From: Mucilaginibacter sp.
GTDB taxonomy: Bacteria; Bacteroidota; Bacteroidia; Sphingobacteriales; Sphingobacteriaceae
Length of the DNA: 64,000 nt
Direction of reading: 5' to 3'
Assembly (NCBI RefSeq): GCF_028288185.1
Contig: NZ_JAQBOF010000040.1
Span: 1 to 64,000, forward strand
The notes beneath the pieces were generated by a model, which had not been told where the DNA came from, did not search any database, and saw only the letters and a list, made by a program, of their open reading frames with translations. The translations under genes and the position numbers were made by a program. Below are positions 9,304-18,689 of this stretch, piece by piece. Every line of letters starts with the position of its first letter. The stretch's first letter is position 1.

Positions 9304-10451
9304 AGAATGGATTATTGTGGTTCTGCCGGATCGCTGTAGGCTTGCTGTTTATCTTCTCAGGCCTGATCAAAGCTAATGATCCGCTGGGCTTCTCCTATAA
9401 ATTAGAAGAATACTTCGAGGTTTTCCATATAACCTTTTTAAACGAGTTGGCGCTTTGCTTTGCCATTTTGCTTTGCGCTATGGAAATGATATTGGGTTTT
9501 GCTTTGCTTATAGGCGTTCGTGCTAAAAAGGTAGCCTGGGGCTTATTGCTGATTATTATCTTCTTTGCCTTTTTAACATTCTACTCGGCGTTTTTTAAAG
9601 TGGTGCAAACCTGTGGCTGCTTTGGCGATGCTATTCCGTTAACACCATGGCAATCATTCAGTAAAGATTTGGTATTGCTGCTGTTGATTATAGTAATATT
9701 TAAAAACAAAGAAAACATAAAGCCAATATTTGGCCCTAAAACCGGCGAACGTTTATTTATTATTTCTATAGTGCTATCGGTAGGTTTTGGGTTTTATACA
9801 TATAGCTTTTTACCTATAGTTGATTTTTTGCCGTATAAAGTTGGCGCTAATATCCCGGACGAAATGAAAACCCCGCCGGGTGCCGTGCCAGATGAGTTTG
9901 AGTCGACTTACAACTTAAAAAATAAAAAGACAGGCGAAACCCGGTCAATGACTGATAAAGAATACCTTAAAACCGGTATCTGGAAAGACAATAACTGGGA
10001 GATACAAGGTACCCCGGAAAGCAAACTGATTAAAAAAGGTTTTGAGCCTAAAATACGCGACCTTTCTATACAAGATGCACAACGTAATGATTATACAACA
10101 GAATTGCTCGGCAATCCGTTTTACAGCCTTTGGATAGTAGCGTATGATCTAAAGAAAACCGATGGCGCGGCTATAAACCGTTTAAACGCATTGGCCGCTA
10201 ATTTAACGGCAAGTTTTAATATGCGTACCATATTGCTTACGTCGGCTTCGCCGGCAGACGCGGCGGCTTTTGCAAAGCAATACCATTTAATAAGCGAGAT
10301 ATTTTATGCTGACGGTGTTCCGCTAAAATCAATGGTGCGGTCAAACCCCGGTATCATCTTACTTAAAAACGGCACTATTATTAATAAATGGCATTACCAT
10401 ACCGTGCCTGATTACGACCATTTGGTAAAAGAATACTTGCAGAAACAATGA
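9300..10451 (+). CDS. DoxX/MauE-like membrane protein (BT_3928 family)
   Basis: A 383-residue integral membrane protein. Four N-terminal helices form a DoxX/MauE-like module (WFCRIAVGLLFIFSGLIKANDP through FKDLVLLLLIIVIF) with the motif TCGCFGDAIPLTPW after helix 3, typical of proteins that support redox partners. A further helix and a C-terminal soluble domain (about 190-383) with a thioredoxin-like layout follow, but I see no CxxC there. It overlaps both neighbours by 4 nt. Its role is not established; the CGCFG motif suggests thiol or quinone redox chemistry. Confidence 0.78.
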   Translation: MKNGLLWFCRIAVGLLFIFSGLIKANDPLGFSYKLEEYFEVFHITFLNELALCFAILLCAMEMILGFALLIGVRAKKVAWGLLLIIIFFAFLTFYSAFFKVVQTCGCFGDAIPLTPWQSFSKDLVLLLLIIVIFKNKENIKPIFGPKTGERLFIISIVLSVGFGFYTYSFLPIVDFLPYKVGANIPDEMKTPPGAVPDEFESTYNLKNKKTGETRSMTDKEYLKTGIWKDNNWEIQGTPESKLIKKGFEPKIRDLSIQDAQRNDYTTELLGNPFYSLWIVAYDLKKTDGAAINRLNALAANLTASFNMRTILLTSASPADAAAFAKQYHLISEIFYADGVPLKSMVRSNPGIILLKNGTIINKWHYHTVPDYDHLVKEYLQKQ

Positions 10452-11506
10452 TCAACTACCTCATTCGTAAATTTTTTTATGGCTCGGCAGTAATGCTGGG
10501 TATTGTGGTAGTGGTTTTTTTTCTGTTCAATATTTTACCTGTTGACCCTGCCCGTATGACGCAAGGCCAGCGTGCTGATGTGCAGTCGCTGCAAACCATA
10601 CGCAAAGAGTTTGGGCTGGATAAACCCATACCTGTTCAGTTTGCTTATTATATGAATGATCTATCGGCTATAGGTATTCATTTAAATACGCCTGTAGAAC
10701 GGTTACGCTATCACTATATCCCGCTGTTTGCTATATCATCAGCCAAGGTAGTTGCCTTAAAATGGCCCTATTTAAGGCGATCTTATCAAACCAGCAAAGA
10801 TGTTGTTTCGCTTTTGTTGGAAGTGGTACCTAACACCTTGATATTGGCTACAACGGCTATGCTGTTTGCTATTGTTATTGGTGTGTTTTTAGGTATTATA
10901 AGTGCTATACATAAAGATACCTGGATAGACCGCTCGGCACTAGCATTTTCAACTTTGGGTATCTCGGCACCCTCCTTTTTTGCAGGAATCATCATTGCCT
11001 GGATATTTGGGTTTGTGTTGAGTAAGTATACGGGCCTTAATATGTCCGGCAGTTTATATAGCTATGATCCGTTTAAAGGCGAGGTAATAACCTGGAAGAA
11101 TTTAATATTACCCATGGTTACCCTGGGGTTTAGGCCGCTTGCTATTATTGTGCAGCTTACCCGCAATGCCATGCTGGATGTTTTGGGCCAGGATTATATC
11201 CGCACCGCTAAAGCTAAAGGATTAAATAATAACACGATCATATATCGCCACGCATTAAAGAACGCGCTTAACCCGGTTATAACTGCTATTGCTACCTGGT
11301 TTGCATCTTTGCTGGCGGGCTCTTTTTTTGTGGAGTATGTGTTTGGTTACAATGGGTTGGGCAAAACAACGGTTAACGCGTTGGAAATGTCGGACTTCCC
11401 GGTAGTGATGGGCTCTATTTTATTTATCGCTTTTATTTTTGTGGTGATAAATATTTTGGTTGATGTTGTTTATGTTTGGATAGACCCAAGAGTAAAATTA
11501 CAATGA
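10448..11506 (+). CDS. ABC transporter permease, DppB/OppB type
   Basis: A 352-residue inner-membrane permease of the binding-protein-dependent type. It has the N-terminal DppB layout (first helix, then a periplasmic stretch with QTIRKEFGLDKPIPVQF) and the EAA coupling loop DYIRTAKAKGLNNNTIIYRHALKNALNPV, shown here only as a region around residues 253-280. The C-terminus ends in YVWIDPRVKLQ as is usual. No second permease, ATPase or binding protein lies nearby, which is odd for a heteromeric transporter. It is translationally coupled to the DoxX-like gene and to aroK. Confidence 0.88.
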   Translation: MINYLIRKFFYGSAVMLGIVVVVFFLFNILPVDPARMTQGQRADVQSLQTIRKEFGLDKPIPVQFAYYMNDLSAIGIHLNTPVERLRYHYIPLFAISSAKVVALKWPYLRRSYQTSKDVVSLLLEVVPNTLILATTAMLFAIVIGVFLGIISAIHKDTWIDRSALAFSTLGISAPSFFAGIIIAWIFGFVLSKYTGLNMSGSLYSYDPFKGEVITWKNLILPMVTLGFRPLAIIVQLTRNAMLDVLGQDYIRTAKAKGLNNNTIIYRHALKNALNPVITAIATWFASLLAGSFFVEYVFGYNGLGKTTVNALEMSDFPVVMGSILFIAFIFVVINILVDVVYVWIDPRVKLQ

Positions 11507-12000
11507 AGCTATTTTTTATAGGATTTATGGGCTGCGGCAAAACCACCTGGAGCCGCAAGCTGGCTAACCACCTGGGCTACGAGTTTATAGATCTTGACCA
11601 TATACTGGAGGCCAAGGTGGGCATGACCATTGCCGAATATTTTGAAGCGCATGGACAAGATGCTTTCCGGCAATTGGAGTCGTCTATATTAAAAGAAACC
11701 GACTACCCCGAGAGTGTCGTAGTATCAACAGGTGGCGGGCTGCCCTGCTTTTTTGATAATATGGAGTGGATGAATGCTAACGGGCAAACCTTGTATATAA
11801 AACTATCGCCTAAAACTTTGGCCGAACGACTAGATAAAGGCAAAACGACACGCCCCTTAATTCAAGGTTTGCATGGGGATGCATTGGTAGCATTTATTGC
11901 TGTTAAACTAGCTGAGCGTGAAGAGTTTTATGAGCAGGCAACCCATATTGTAAATGGGATAGATATGTCTGTAGAAATATTAGCTGAAGTAGTTAAGTAA
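11503..12000 (+). CDS. aroK: Shikimate kinase
   Basis: Phosphorylates shikimate at the 3-OH in aromatic amino-acid synthesis. The ATG at 11503 overlaps the permease stop as ATGA and gives 165 residues, the usual size. Walker A is GFMGCGKTTWS; the shikimate-binding blocks are FIDLDHILE and FRQLESS; the glycine motif is VSTGGGLPC; the lid contains KTTRPL. An in-frame upstream codon at 11476 would add nine residues inside the permease and is rejected. It is the last gene of the coupled operon and ends 3 bp from a convergent receiver gene. Confidence 0.95.
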   Translation: MKLFFIGFMGCGKTTWSRKLANHLGYEFIDLDHILEAKVGMTIAEYFEAHGQDAFRQLESSILKETDYPESVVVSTGGGLPCFFDNMEWMNANGQTLYIKLSPKTLAERLDKGKTTRPLIQGLHGDALVAFIAVKLAEREEFYEQATHIVNGIDMSVEILAEVVK

Positions 12001-12003
12001 TAT

Positions 12004-12372
12004 TTAGGCGGCCTCTACGCTCATAAGGGCGGTTGATAACTCAACACGTCTTACAGGTTTAACCAAATAGGCAATGGGCTCTGTACGCATGGCATCGCAA
12101 ACAATTACGGTATCTGTAATTGATGATTGATAGATAACCGGAATATTTAAATACTTTTTAATATAAGCACCCAGGTCAATCCCACTTTTTTGGCCGCTCA
12201 GCATAATATCGGTTATAACAATATCGATATCTTTGCCTTCTAACTGCAATACAGCATCTTCATACGACTCTGAAACACCAACCACTGCATGCCCCAGCTT
12301 AACAACCAACTGCTTAAGCGCAGCCGCTATTATTGGCGAGTCTTCTACAATAAAAATGTTTAGTTTAAACAT
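12004..12372 (-). CDS. Stand-alone response regulator receiver (CheY-like)
   Basis: A 122-residue single-domain receiver. The acidic pocket is FIVEDS (E10, D11), the phospho-acceptor is D55 in DIVITDIML, and the conserved lysine is in AYLVKPV. No output domain is present, so it must act by protein-protein contact or phosphotransfer. No histidine kinase is adjacent; the TPR-HTH protein at 12616-14238 is the nearest regulatory gene. It is convergent with aroK with only 3 bp between stops. Confidence 0.88.
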   Translation of the reverse strand: MFKLNIFIVEDSPIIAAALKQLVVKLGHAVVGVSESYEDAVLQLEGKDIDIVITDIMLSGQKSGIDLGAYIKKYLNIPVIYQSSITDTVIVCDAMRTEPIAYLVKPVRRVELSTALMSVEAA

Positions 12373-12615
12373 GCTAATACTGCTAAAATTTACTTAGTGT
12401 GAGACGCGATAATGCTGAATAAGGTTATAAAACGCTTACGCTGCTTAACTATTATGTAAAACTAAGGCATTAAAAAGATTTTGATCCATTTTGCATGTGG
12501 ACAAATAATGGACAAATAAATAGAGCGGCAGGTTGTAAAACACAAAGGACAGCATGTTGTGTTTAGCCATAAAATGAAAAAACAAAGGTGGACATCTAAT
12601 AAAACGCAGGCCTTT

Positions 12616-14238
12616 TTATATAGACCCTACAATGTTTTCTATATTTTCGTCCTTGTTAAGTTCCATTTTTTTACGCAGGCGTTGCTTGGATTTTTTTATC
12701 CCTTCAATCGTTATCCCCAGCATATTAGCCATTTCATAATTGCTAAGCTGCAACTTAATAAGCGATAGTATGCGTGCATCGGTAGTAGTAAGATTTGGGA
12801 ACTTTTGTTTCAGGGTAGTGAAGAAACCGGTATGCACCTTTGCAAATAACTTTTTAAAACTGTCCCAATTTTCATCGGTCATTATATGGGCCTTTACCAG
12901 GTTTTCCAGGTTCTCCATATCTGATGCGGCAATATGTTGCAATTGCAGATGTTCGATCTCGGCCCTAAATTCTTCTATTATCTCGTTTTTTTGTTTAAGA
13001 TTATCCGTAAAATAAAGTAACTCCAATTCAGCGTTTTTCAATTCCTCATTAAGCAATTGTTTTTCTGATACTAAAAGATCTTTTCGTTTCCTTTCTTTAA
13101 TGTATAGCAAAACAGCAATGGCCACCAATAAAATAAATACTACAATAAAAGCATTGCGCTCAAGGGTTTGAAATTTGGCTTTTGCATTAAGACTGGTTAT
13201 TTGCTTGTCTTTTTGCGCGGTTTCATATTTTAGCTGTAGCTCGCTTATTTGTTTTACATTATCAAGTACCTTTAATGAGTCGCGCATGCTACGCATGCGG
13301 GTATAATATGTTAAGGCATTCTTATAATCTTTGGTAGCGATATAACAATCATATATATGCCCGTGTATTTCCATTACCCGATATGGTTCTTTCAAATCGC
13401 CTGCTATTTGTAACGCCTTATTTAATAATTCAATACCTTTTGCAGTATGCCCCTGGAAATAATTAGCCTGGCCAAGCCATGAATATGCGTATGTTAAAGA
13501 GCGCTGCTGATTGTATTTAGTAGCCAACTCAACCCCCTTGTTACCATAATAATAAGCTTTCTCAAAATCGCGCTGATCTTTATAGTACTGGCAAATATTA
13601 TCGTAAAAGCGTATGCGCAACCGTTCGTACTTAGGGCTCGACTCGGCTATTTTTAAAGCAGCCAGGTTAAGGTCAATGCTTTTATCAGTACCAGGCTGAT
13701 GATTATTTAGGCTAACTCCGCGTGTAAACATGGCCTTTAGGCCCAAATAAGCAATGATGTGCGCGGTATCCTTATCAGCAATTGACATATTTAACCCATT
13801 ATCAGCGGCCTTAAAAGCCATAGGGTAATTATTTGTTTCTTTATGCAGATTAGCTATAGTGCCCTGTATTTGAATTTTGGCCGGGCGCACATTATATTTT
13901 TCAGCATCAGCCAGGCATTTCATGCTTAGCTGCATGGCTTCTTTATGATTTGCAGCCTGCCAATAATAGTTGGCTTCAAATAGCTCGGCATATACCAGCG
14001 CTGTATTATCGCCGGTTTGTTTTTGTAGTTGATAAAGCCTTTTTGCAACTATTTGTAAAGAGTCATTATTAATAGTTTCAACGCGCTTGCCGGTAGTTAT
14101 CAGTTTTTTAATTTCGGCGGCGGTTTTACTTGTCGATTGCTTATTAATTAACGGAGAATTGGTGTTGTTACAAGCTTGGAAGGAAATTATGAGGCATATA
14201 CCTATAAAAAAGCAACGCTTTTGAGTCTGTTTACACAT
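12616..14238 (-). CDS. TPR sensor lipoprotein/membrane protein with C-terminal HTH
   Basis: A 540-residue protein with a putative lipoprotein signal (SFQACNNTN, C23), about 300 residues of TPR helices and one membrane helix near 355-375 (FIVVFILLVAIAVLLYI). A coiled coil follows, and then a LuxR/GerE-like helix-turn-helix at about 480-525 (LSLIKLQLSNYEMANMLG, then EGIKKSKQRLRKKM). This layout would couple an extracytoplasmic signal to a DNA-binding domain held at the membrane, which is common in Bacteroidota. The ligand and target genes are unknown. A direct repeat of TGGACAAATAA lies in the upstream spacer at about 12494-12515. Confidence 0.82.
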   Translation of the reverse strand: MCKQTQKRCFFIGICLIISFQACNNTNSPLINKQSTSKTAAEIKKLITTGKRVETINNDSLQIVAKRLYQLQKQTGDNTALVYAELFEANYYWQAANHKEAMQLSMKCLADAEKYNVRPAKIQIQGTIANLHKETNNYPMAFKAADNGLNMSIADKDTAHIIAYLGLKAMFTRGVSLNNHQPGTDKSIDLNLAALKIAESSPKYERLRIRFYDNICQYYKDQRDFEKAYYYGNKGVELATKYNQQRSLTYAYSWLGQANYFQGHTAKGIELLNKALQIAGDLKEPYRVMEIHGHIYDCYIATKDYKNALTYYTRMRSMRDSLKVLDNVKQISELQLKYETAQKDKQITSLNAKAKFQTLERNAFIVVFILLVAIAVLLYIKERKRKDLLVSEKQLLNEELKNAELELLYFTDNLKQKNEIIEEFRAEIEHLQLQHIAASDMENLENLVKAHIMTDENWDSFKKLFAKVHTGFFTTLKQKFPNLTTTDARILSLIKLQLSNYEMANMLGITIEGIKKSKQRLRKKMELNKDENIENIVGSI

Positions 14239-14366
14239 CAGGAAATAAAGCGAATGGTTAATGCTTGTGTAACAAATATACTAATGGTTAACAACATTTT
14301 CATTACAGGCTACAGTAATTTTTAGTGACAAAACAGACTCCTGTAAAAAGGAGCTTTTTGCGTTTC

Positions 14367-14382
14367 AAAAGGGGGAGAAAAA
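14367..14382. repeat. Half-copy of CCCCCTAAAGGGGG-family element
   Basis: AAAAGGGGGAGAAAA is shared with the right half of the 32445-32467 element, and the preceding CGTTTCAAAA recurs at 41889-41898 beside another copy. It lies just before the methyltransferase-like gene. Confidence 0.3.
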
Positions 14383-14433
14383 TGCCTATAATTGAAGCTG
14401 CAATTTGTAGCTGATAGAAAAATAGTATCCCGT

Positions 14434-15036
14434 ATGATAAAGCATATTTTAATGAGAATAAAAGGGTCTTTAGAGATCTGGTTTAACTTTTATGTCTTAA
14501 AAAAACGAAAGCTAACCATAGGCTCATCAAAAATTAAACTGGCAAAAGAATGGATACTGTCTGAATATGATGCTCTGGATGCCAGCAAAGCATCAGACTG
14601 GCAACGCCTGTTTGGCGATAACCGCCTAACCAATATACTGGCCGAACATGTTTGGGAGCACATACCTGACGAAGAGACTTTCTTATCCAACCAAAACTGT
14701 TATGATTACTTGCAAAAAGGCGGCACATTAAGAATTGCGGTGCCCGATGGTAATAATCCAGATAAAGAATACATAGAATGGGTGCGTGTTGGCGGTACCG
14801 GCGTTGGTGCCGATGACCATAAAATACTGTACACCTATGATGTAATGAAAAGCCGCCTGGAGAAAGCTGGCTTTAGGGTTGAGTTATTAGAATATTGGGA
14901 CGAAAACGGAAAATTTAACTATACCGATTGGACACTCGATAGTGGTATGATTCACCGCTCACGTAGATATGACCCACGTAACCAAGCCGGTAAATTAGGC
15001 TATACGTCTTTGATTGTGGACGCGGTTAAGGATTAA
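14434..15036 (+). CDS. Predicted SAM-dependent methyltransferase-like protein
   Basis: A 200-residue protein resembling the COG4627 group of class I methyltransferases often found near glycosyltransferases. Recognisable parts are LTIGSSKIKLAKEWI at the expected SAM-binding strand, NILAEHVWEHI (motif IV-like) and LQKGGTLRIAVPDGNNP. The SAM loop reads IGSSK where GCG is usual, so catalysis is uncertain. The frame opens at TTG 14392, but the ATG at 14434 is a better start. It converges on the DUF2304 gene with an 11-bp overlap. A surface-polysaccharide role is inference from neighbours. Confidence 0.65.
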   Translation: MIKHILMRIKGSLEIWFNFYVLKKRKLTIGSSKIKLAKEWILSEYDALDASKASDWQRLFGDNRLTNILAEHVWEHIPDEETFLSNQNCYDYLQKGGTLRIAVPDGNNPDKEYIEWVRVGGTGVGADDHKILYTYDVMKSRLEKAGFRVELLEYWDENGKFNYTDWTLDSGMIHRSRRYDPRNQAGKLGYTSLIVDAVKD

Positions 15037-15376
15037 CTTTTTCGTTATATACCTTCGCCTTCAACAACGCTATATCCTGCGCCATTTGTTTGTTTTGTTT
15101 ATGCAGTTTTGATGCTACTACGCTTAGGTGCAGTAAATAAACCAATATGGCAAAAATGCAGGCGGTAAATACCAGGTTAGGGGCTTCGTAAACCCCAAAG
15201 AGTTTTGACATCACCTCAAGTCCACCTCGCCAAAAAGAAAATATAACCAGTATGAATGTGCATACGCACCATACTATGGCATACTCCTCACGCAGTTTGC
15301 TTTTAATGATCAGCCTTGAAATATAAAGCAGGAACAGTAAGCTGGTAATAATAGTAATGATCTGTATGCGGGCCAT
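15026..15376 (-). CDS. DUF2304 domain membrane protein
   Basis: A 116-residue protein with three membrane helices (IITSLLFLLYISRLI, YAIVWCVCTFILVIFSF, VFTACIFAILVYLLHL) and a charged C-terminal coiled coil. The REEYAIVWCVC segment fits DUF2304. These small proteins usually sit beside a family-2 glycosyltransferase, as here: the GT2 gene ends 2 bp upstream, and the two are surely cotranscribed. The role may be to assist lipid-linked sugar transfer; this is inferred from association only. Confidence 0.8.
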   Translation of the reverse strand: MARIQIITIITSLLFLLYISRLIIKSKLREEYAIVWCVCTFILVIFSFWRGGLEVMSKLFGVYEAPNLVFTACIFAILVYLLHLSVVASKLHKQNKQMAQDIALLKAKVYNEKVNP

Positions 15377-15378
15377 AG

Positions 15379-16089
15379 TTATTGGGGTTTACGTATTGCG
15401 GAAAATAGCATAGCGATGGTAACTTTTATACAATAATACAAAGAAGCAAAATTTCTGATAGATGATTGACCACTCAATCGGTTGGCCATAACAACCGGAG
15501 TTTCTTTTATACTTAAACCGGCTTTTGAGAAATATACCAGTGATTCAGGTTCAGGGTATTCGTCCGGGTAATCAATCGCTGCCAGTTCAATCGCTTTTTT
15601 ATCAAATAAACGGAAACCCGACGTGCTGTCAAAAATATGCATCCCGGTAAATGCCTTATTTAGCCAATGGAAATATCCTATCCCCAGTCGGCGAGTAGAT
15701 GATGATTGAAAACCCTCCTTCTCAATAAACCTCGAGCCAATAACCAGGTTAGCACCGGTAGCTTCATAACAGGTTATTAATTTTAATAATTCTTTAGGCG
15801 GATGCTGTCCATCTCCATCCATTTGTACGGCAAGGTCGAAGTTATATTGCAATGCATACAGCAATCCGCTTTGCACGGCGCCACCTATGCCCAGGTTAAT
15901 GGGTAGATCTATCACTTTTACTTTATGTTGTTTTGCAACAGCAAGTGTGTTGTCGGTTGAGCAATCATTAACTACAATCACGGTTATATCATATCCCGGA
16001 ATAATCACCCCATCCAATTCTGCCAACAATGCCGGCAACGATGCCTGCTCATTATAACAGGGTATGATGATGAGTAATTTGTTCGGCAT
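15379..16089 (-). CDS. Family 2 glycosyltransferase (DPM1-like)
   Basis: A 236-residue GT-A fold glycosyltransferase starting at ATG 16089 (MPNKLLIIIPCYNEQ). The nucleotide-sugar blocks are VVNDCSTDNT, the DxD-type QMDGDGQHPP, and VIGSRFI; DSTSGFRLF is the conserved later motif. It resembles dolichol/polyprenyl-phosphate mannosyl- or glucosyltransferases without the C-terminal membrane helices, which the DUF2304 partner could supply. An in-frame extension to 16158 runs into a perfect hairpin and is rejected. Donor and acceptor are unknown. Confidence 0.9.
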   Translation of the reverse strand: MPNKLLIIIPCYNEQASLPALLAELDGVIIPGYDITVIVVNDCSTDNTLAVAKQHKVKVIDLPINLGIGGAVQSGLLYALQYNFDLAVQMDGDGQHPPKELLKLITCYEATGANLVIGSRFIEKEGFQSSSTRRLGIGYFHWLNKAFTGMHIFDSTSGFRLFDKKAIELAAIDYPDEYPEPESLVYFSKAGLSIKETPVVMANRLSGQSSIRNFASLYYCIKVTIAMLFSAIRKPQ

Positions 16090-16139
16090 CCGGCAGGTAA
16101 TAAAAATATGTCGTAGTAAAATTAATAAATTTTGTAACG

Positions 16140-16181
16140 GAGGCACAAGGAGACGCAATGCTTTGCGTCTCCTTGTGCCTC
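16140..16181. terminator. Perfect 19-bp inverted repeat with 4-nt loop
   Basis: The left arm 16140-16158 and right arm 16163-16181 are perfectly complementary around TGCT. It lies between the S9 peptidase stop and the glycosyltransferase start, so a peptidase transcript would fold it and probably stop. There is no clean U-tract after it on the minus strand. The inner AGACGCAA/TTGCGTCT part resembles short palindromic repeats scattered in Bacteroidota genomes, so it may be an inserted repeat serving as a terminator. Confidence 0.7.
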
Positions 16182-16190
16182 GGGTTTGAT

Positions 16191-18689
16191 TTATCTTTTC
16201 TTTCCGTTCATTTCAACCTCTCGGGTCATTTCTAAAATATCTACAGGTTGCGAATAATCGCCTAGTAAATGCTGTACAAAATAATCAGCCTTGCGCCAAA
16301 AAAAGTATTCGGACATATCGCCGTAGGCATGGCGCTGGCCCGGTAGTAATACATACTCAAAACGCTTGTTGGCTTTTATCAGCGCGTTAATTACACGGAT
16401 ACTGTTAGCCGGGTTTACGTTGTTATCAATATCACCAGTTGATAGCATCAAGTTACCTTTAAGGTTTTTGGCGATGTCCGGGTTTTTATCAATGGTGTAT
16501 TGGAATGTGGTATCACCTTTGGCGGTAATTACTTCTTTTATACCATTGTGCTTTTCGCTCCACCAGCTGTTATATACCGCGTTATCGTGGTTGCCCGATT
16601 CGGACACGGCCACTTTATAAAAATCAGGATATACAAACATCGCAGCAGCACTCATAAAGCCACCACCAGAGTGGCCGGTAATACCAACTTTGGTAATATC
16701 AATAAAGTTAAAACGGTCTGCTAATTGCTCAACTGCTGCTTTCTTGTCGGCCAGGCCATAATCGCGCAGGTTGCCATAGCCGAAGTTATGGTACCATTTA
16801 GAGCGCTCCGGACTGCCACCGCGGTTACCCACGCTCACTACAATAAAGCCCAGTTGCGCCAGGCGGTCAACATAGTTCATGCTGGCTGCGCTTACGCTAA
16901 AGCCGGAGTTTACCGCTTCTGTTTGGGGGCCCGGATAAACGTATTCTATGATAGGGTATTTCTTAGTCGCATCAAAATCATAGGGCTTGTACATTACCCC
17001 GTACAAATCGGTAATACCATCATCAGCCTTAATTTTAAATGGCTCAGGAAACTTGTAACCTGTCGCCATTAATCTTGATAAGTCGGCAGTTTCAAGGTCC
17101 ATTATTTTATAACCTGCATTATCATACAAAGCCGATTTTGGCCCTGCGTTTACTCTTGAATAGTTATCTACAAAATAACTTGGCCCATCATTTATATTGC
17201 TGGTATGGTTAAAGTTGCCCGGGTTTAGCAGTTTAAGGCCGCTACCATCCAGGTTAACACGATAAAGGTGCACATAGTAGGGGCTTTCGCCCGGCTCGCG
17301 CCCAGATGCCGTAAAGTACAACACGCGGTTCTTCTCGTCTATCCGCACAATATCATCACAGTGGAAAGACCCAGAAGTAATGCGGTTCTTCATTTTACCG
17401 GCATCATCATATAAATAAAAATGTGCCCAGCCATCTCGTTCGCTCCATTCAATTAGTTCTTTGCCGCCGTTTATAAGGCCGGGGGTTGATATCTCTACAT
17501 AAGTATTCATCCGTTCATCAGCCTGTATGTTTACTTTGCCCGTGTGTATATCTACGTTGCAGATGTCCAGCTTCTTCAAGTCGCGGCCAATGCGGTAGAA
17601 ATAGAATTTATCCGCCGTACCCAGCCATACGCTGGGCTTAAACTCATCGTCACGATTTTTGGCTAAGGCAGGGGCCTGCCATGCACCTATCGATTGATCC
17701 TTAAATAAAGCGACATTTAATTTCTTAAACGTCTTAGTGCTAAAATCAAATAGCAACATTTCGCTGGTTGAGGTTTCTTTCTCGCCAGGCATAAGGTATT
17801 TGTAGGTTTGCAGGGTTGGGCGTGGTTCGGCAATGCTATTTATTACCCAAAGGTCTTTAACTTTGCGTTGGTCGTTACGCTCCATCACAAAATATTTCGA
17901 GTCGGGCGACCATAACACACCAGCCGGGCGCCTTTTTTTGTTGGCTCCTTTATCTGTAATTGACTCATCATCGCCACGGCCGCTGCCGTAGGCATAAAAC
18001 TCAATGCCGTCTTTAGTTAACTGATGATCTACAATGGTGGTATCAGTCTCGTCCTTTACTGCTTTTTTGTAGTTGTCTTTATCCATCCAATACAGGTTAA
18101 AGTTTTTAGAGAACACAATTGCCGAACTATCAGGTGCTATAGATGCCCAGATAGGCTTTGGTTTAACTTTATTAAAATCCTTCAACTCGGCCAGCTTATT
18201 GTTCTGCAGATCATAAGTAAAATAAAAGGTTTTCTTCTCCAGCGAGTCGGCAGCCTTTTTATCCTTGCGGTCTTTTTTCACCACATCAATAGTGCTCTTC
18301 AGTTCAAACTGTATCGATTTCTCGTTATTAGTGAACTTTAAATTCTCTATAGGCAGGTGTTGGGCATCAAAAGGGTCCTTTACAATCAGCGTTATTTCGG
18401 CAGCCAACCTGTCATTATCAAACATTTTTGTTTTTTTCCTCGTAGCGGGATCAACGATGTACCAGCTTTTTATCTCGCTGGTTTCATACACATACCAAAA
18501 CCGATTGGTCAATTTTAACCAATGCGGATCTACCACCTGCGAGAAAACCATTTTACGCAATTTATCGGCGTTAAATTTAGAAGCCAGTTGGTAATTGCCT
18601 TTAGCGGGCGCGGGTGCTGCAACAGGCGCTTGCGCTTTAACTTGCAGCAATAATAATAGGAACAGAACGGATAAGTAAATTTTCTTCAT
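16191..18689 (-). CDS. S9 family peptidase, dipeptidyl-peptidase IV type
   Basis: A secreted 832-residue serine peptidase. The signal peptide is MKKIYLSVLFLLLLLQVKAQ. Residues about 100-550 form the DPP-IV N-terminal beta-propeller (LWSPDSKYFVMERND is a typical blade). The alpha/beta hydrolase domain carries the nucleophile S674 in TGHSGGGF, the aspartate D755 in STGDIDNNVN and the histidine H787 in GQRHAYG. Such enzymes trim X-Pro or related dipeptides from peptides in the periplasm. It has its own spacer on both sides and looks monocistronic. Confidence 0.92.
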   Translation of the reverse strand: MKKIYLSVLFLLLLLQVKAQAPVAAPAPAKGNYQLASKFNADKLRKMVFSQVVDPHWLKLTNRFWYVYETSEIKSWYIVDPATRKKTKMFDNDRLAAEITLIVKDPFDAQHLPIENLKFTNNEKSIQFELKSTIDVVKKDRKDKKAADSLEKKTFYFTYDLQNNKLAELKDFNKVKPKPIWASIAPDSSAIVFSKNFNLYWMDKDNYKKAVKDETDTTIVDHQLTKDGIEFYAYGSGRGDDESITDKGANKKRRPAGVLWSPDSKYFVMERNDQRKVKDLWVINSIAEPRPTLQTYKYLMPGEKETSTSEMLLFDFSTKTFKKLNVALFKDQSIGAWQAPALAKNRDDEFKPSVWLGTADKFYFYRIGRDLKKLDICNVDIHTGKVNIQADERMNTYVEISTPGLINGGKELIEWSERDGWAHFYLYDDAGKMKNRITSGSFHCDDIVRIDEKNRVLYFTASGREPGESPYYVHLYRVNLDGSGLKLLNPGNFNHTSNINDGPSYFVDNYSRVNAGPKSALYDNAGYKIMDLETADLSRLMATGYKFPEPFKIKADDGITDLYGVMYKPYDFDATKKYPIIEYVYPGPQTEAVNSGFSVSAASMNYVDRLAQLGFIVVSVGNRGGSPERSKWYHNFGYGNLRDYGLADKKAAVEQLADRFNFIDITKVGITGHSGGGFMSAAAMFVYPDFYKVAVSESGNHDNAVYNSWWSEKHNGIKEVITAKGDTTFQYTIDKNPDIAKNLKGNLMLSTGDIDNNVNPANSIRVINALIKANKRFEYVLLPGQRHAYGDMSEYFFWRKADYFVQHLLGDYSQPVDILEMTREVEMNGKKR

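Noticed and set aside
12373..12615. Possible tRNA or small RNA gene in the spacer
   Set aside because: No cloverleaf, no T-loop sequence and no terminator were found; only a short TGGACAAATAA direct repeat is visible.
16090..16158. N-terminal extension of the glycosyltransferase
   Set aside because: The extension would run from within a perfect hairpin and lacks family similarity; the ATG at 16089 fits the GT2 start.
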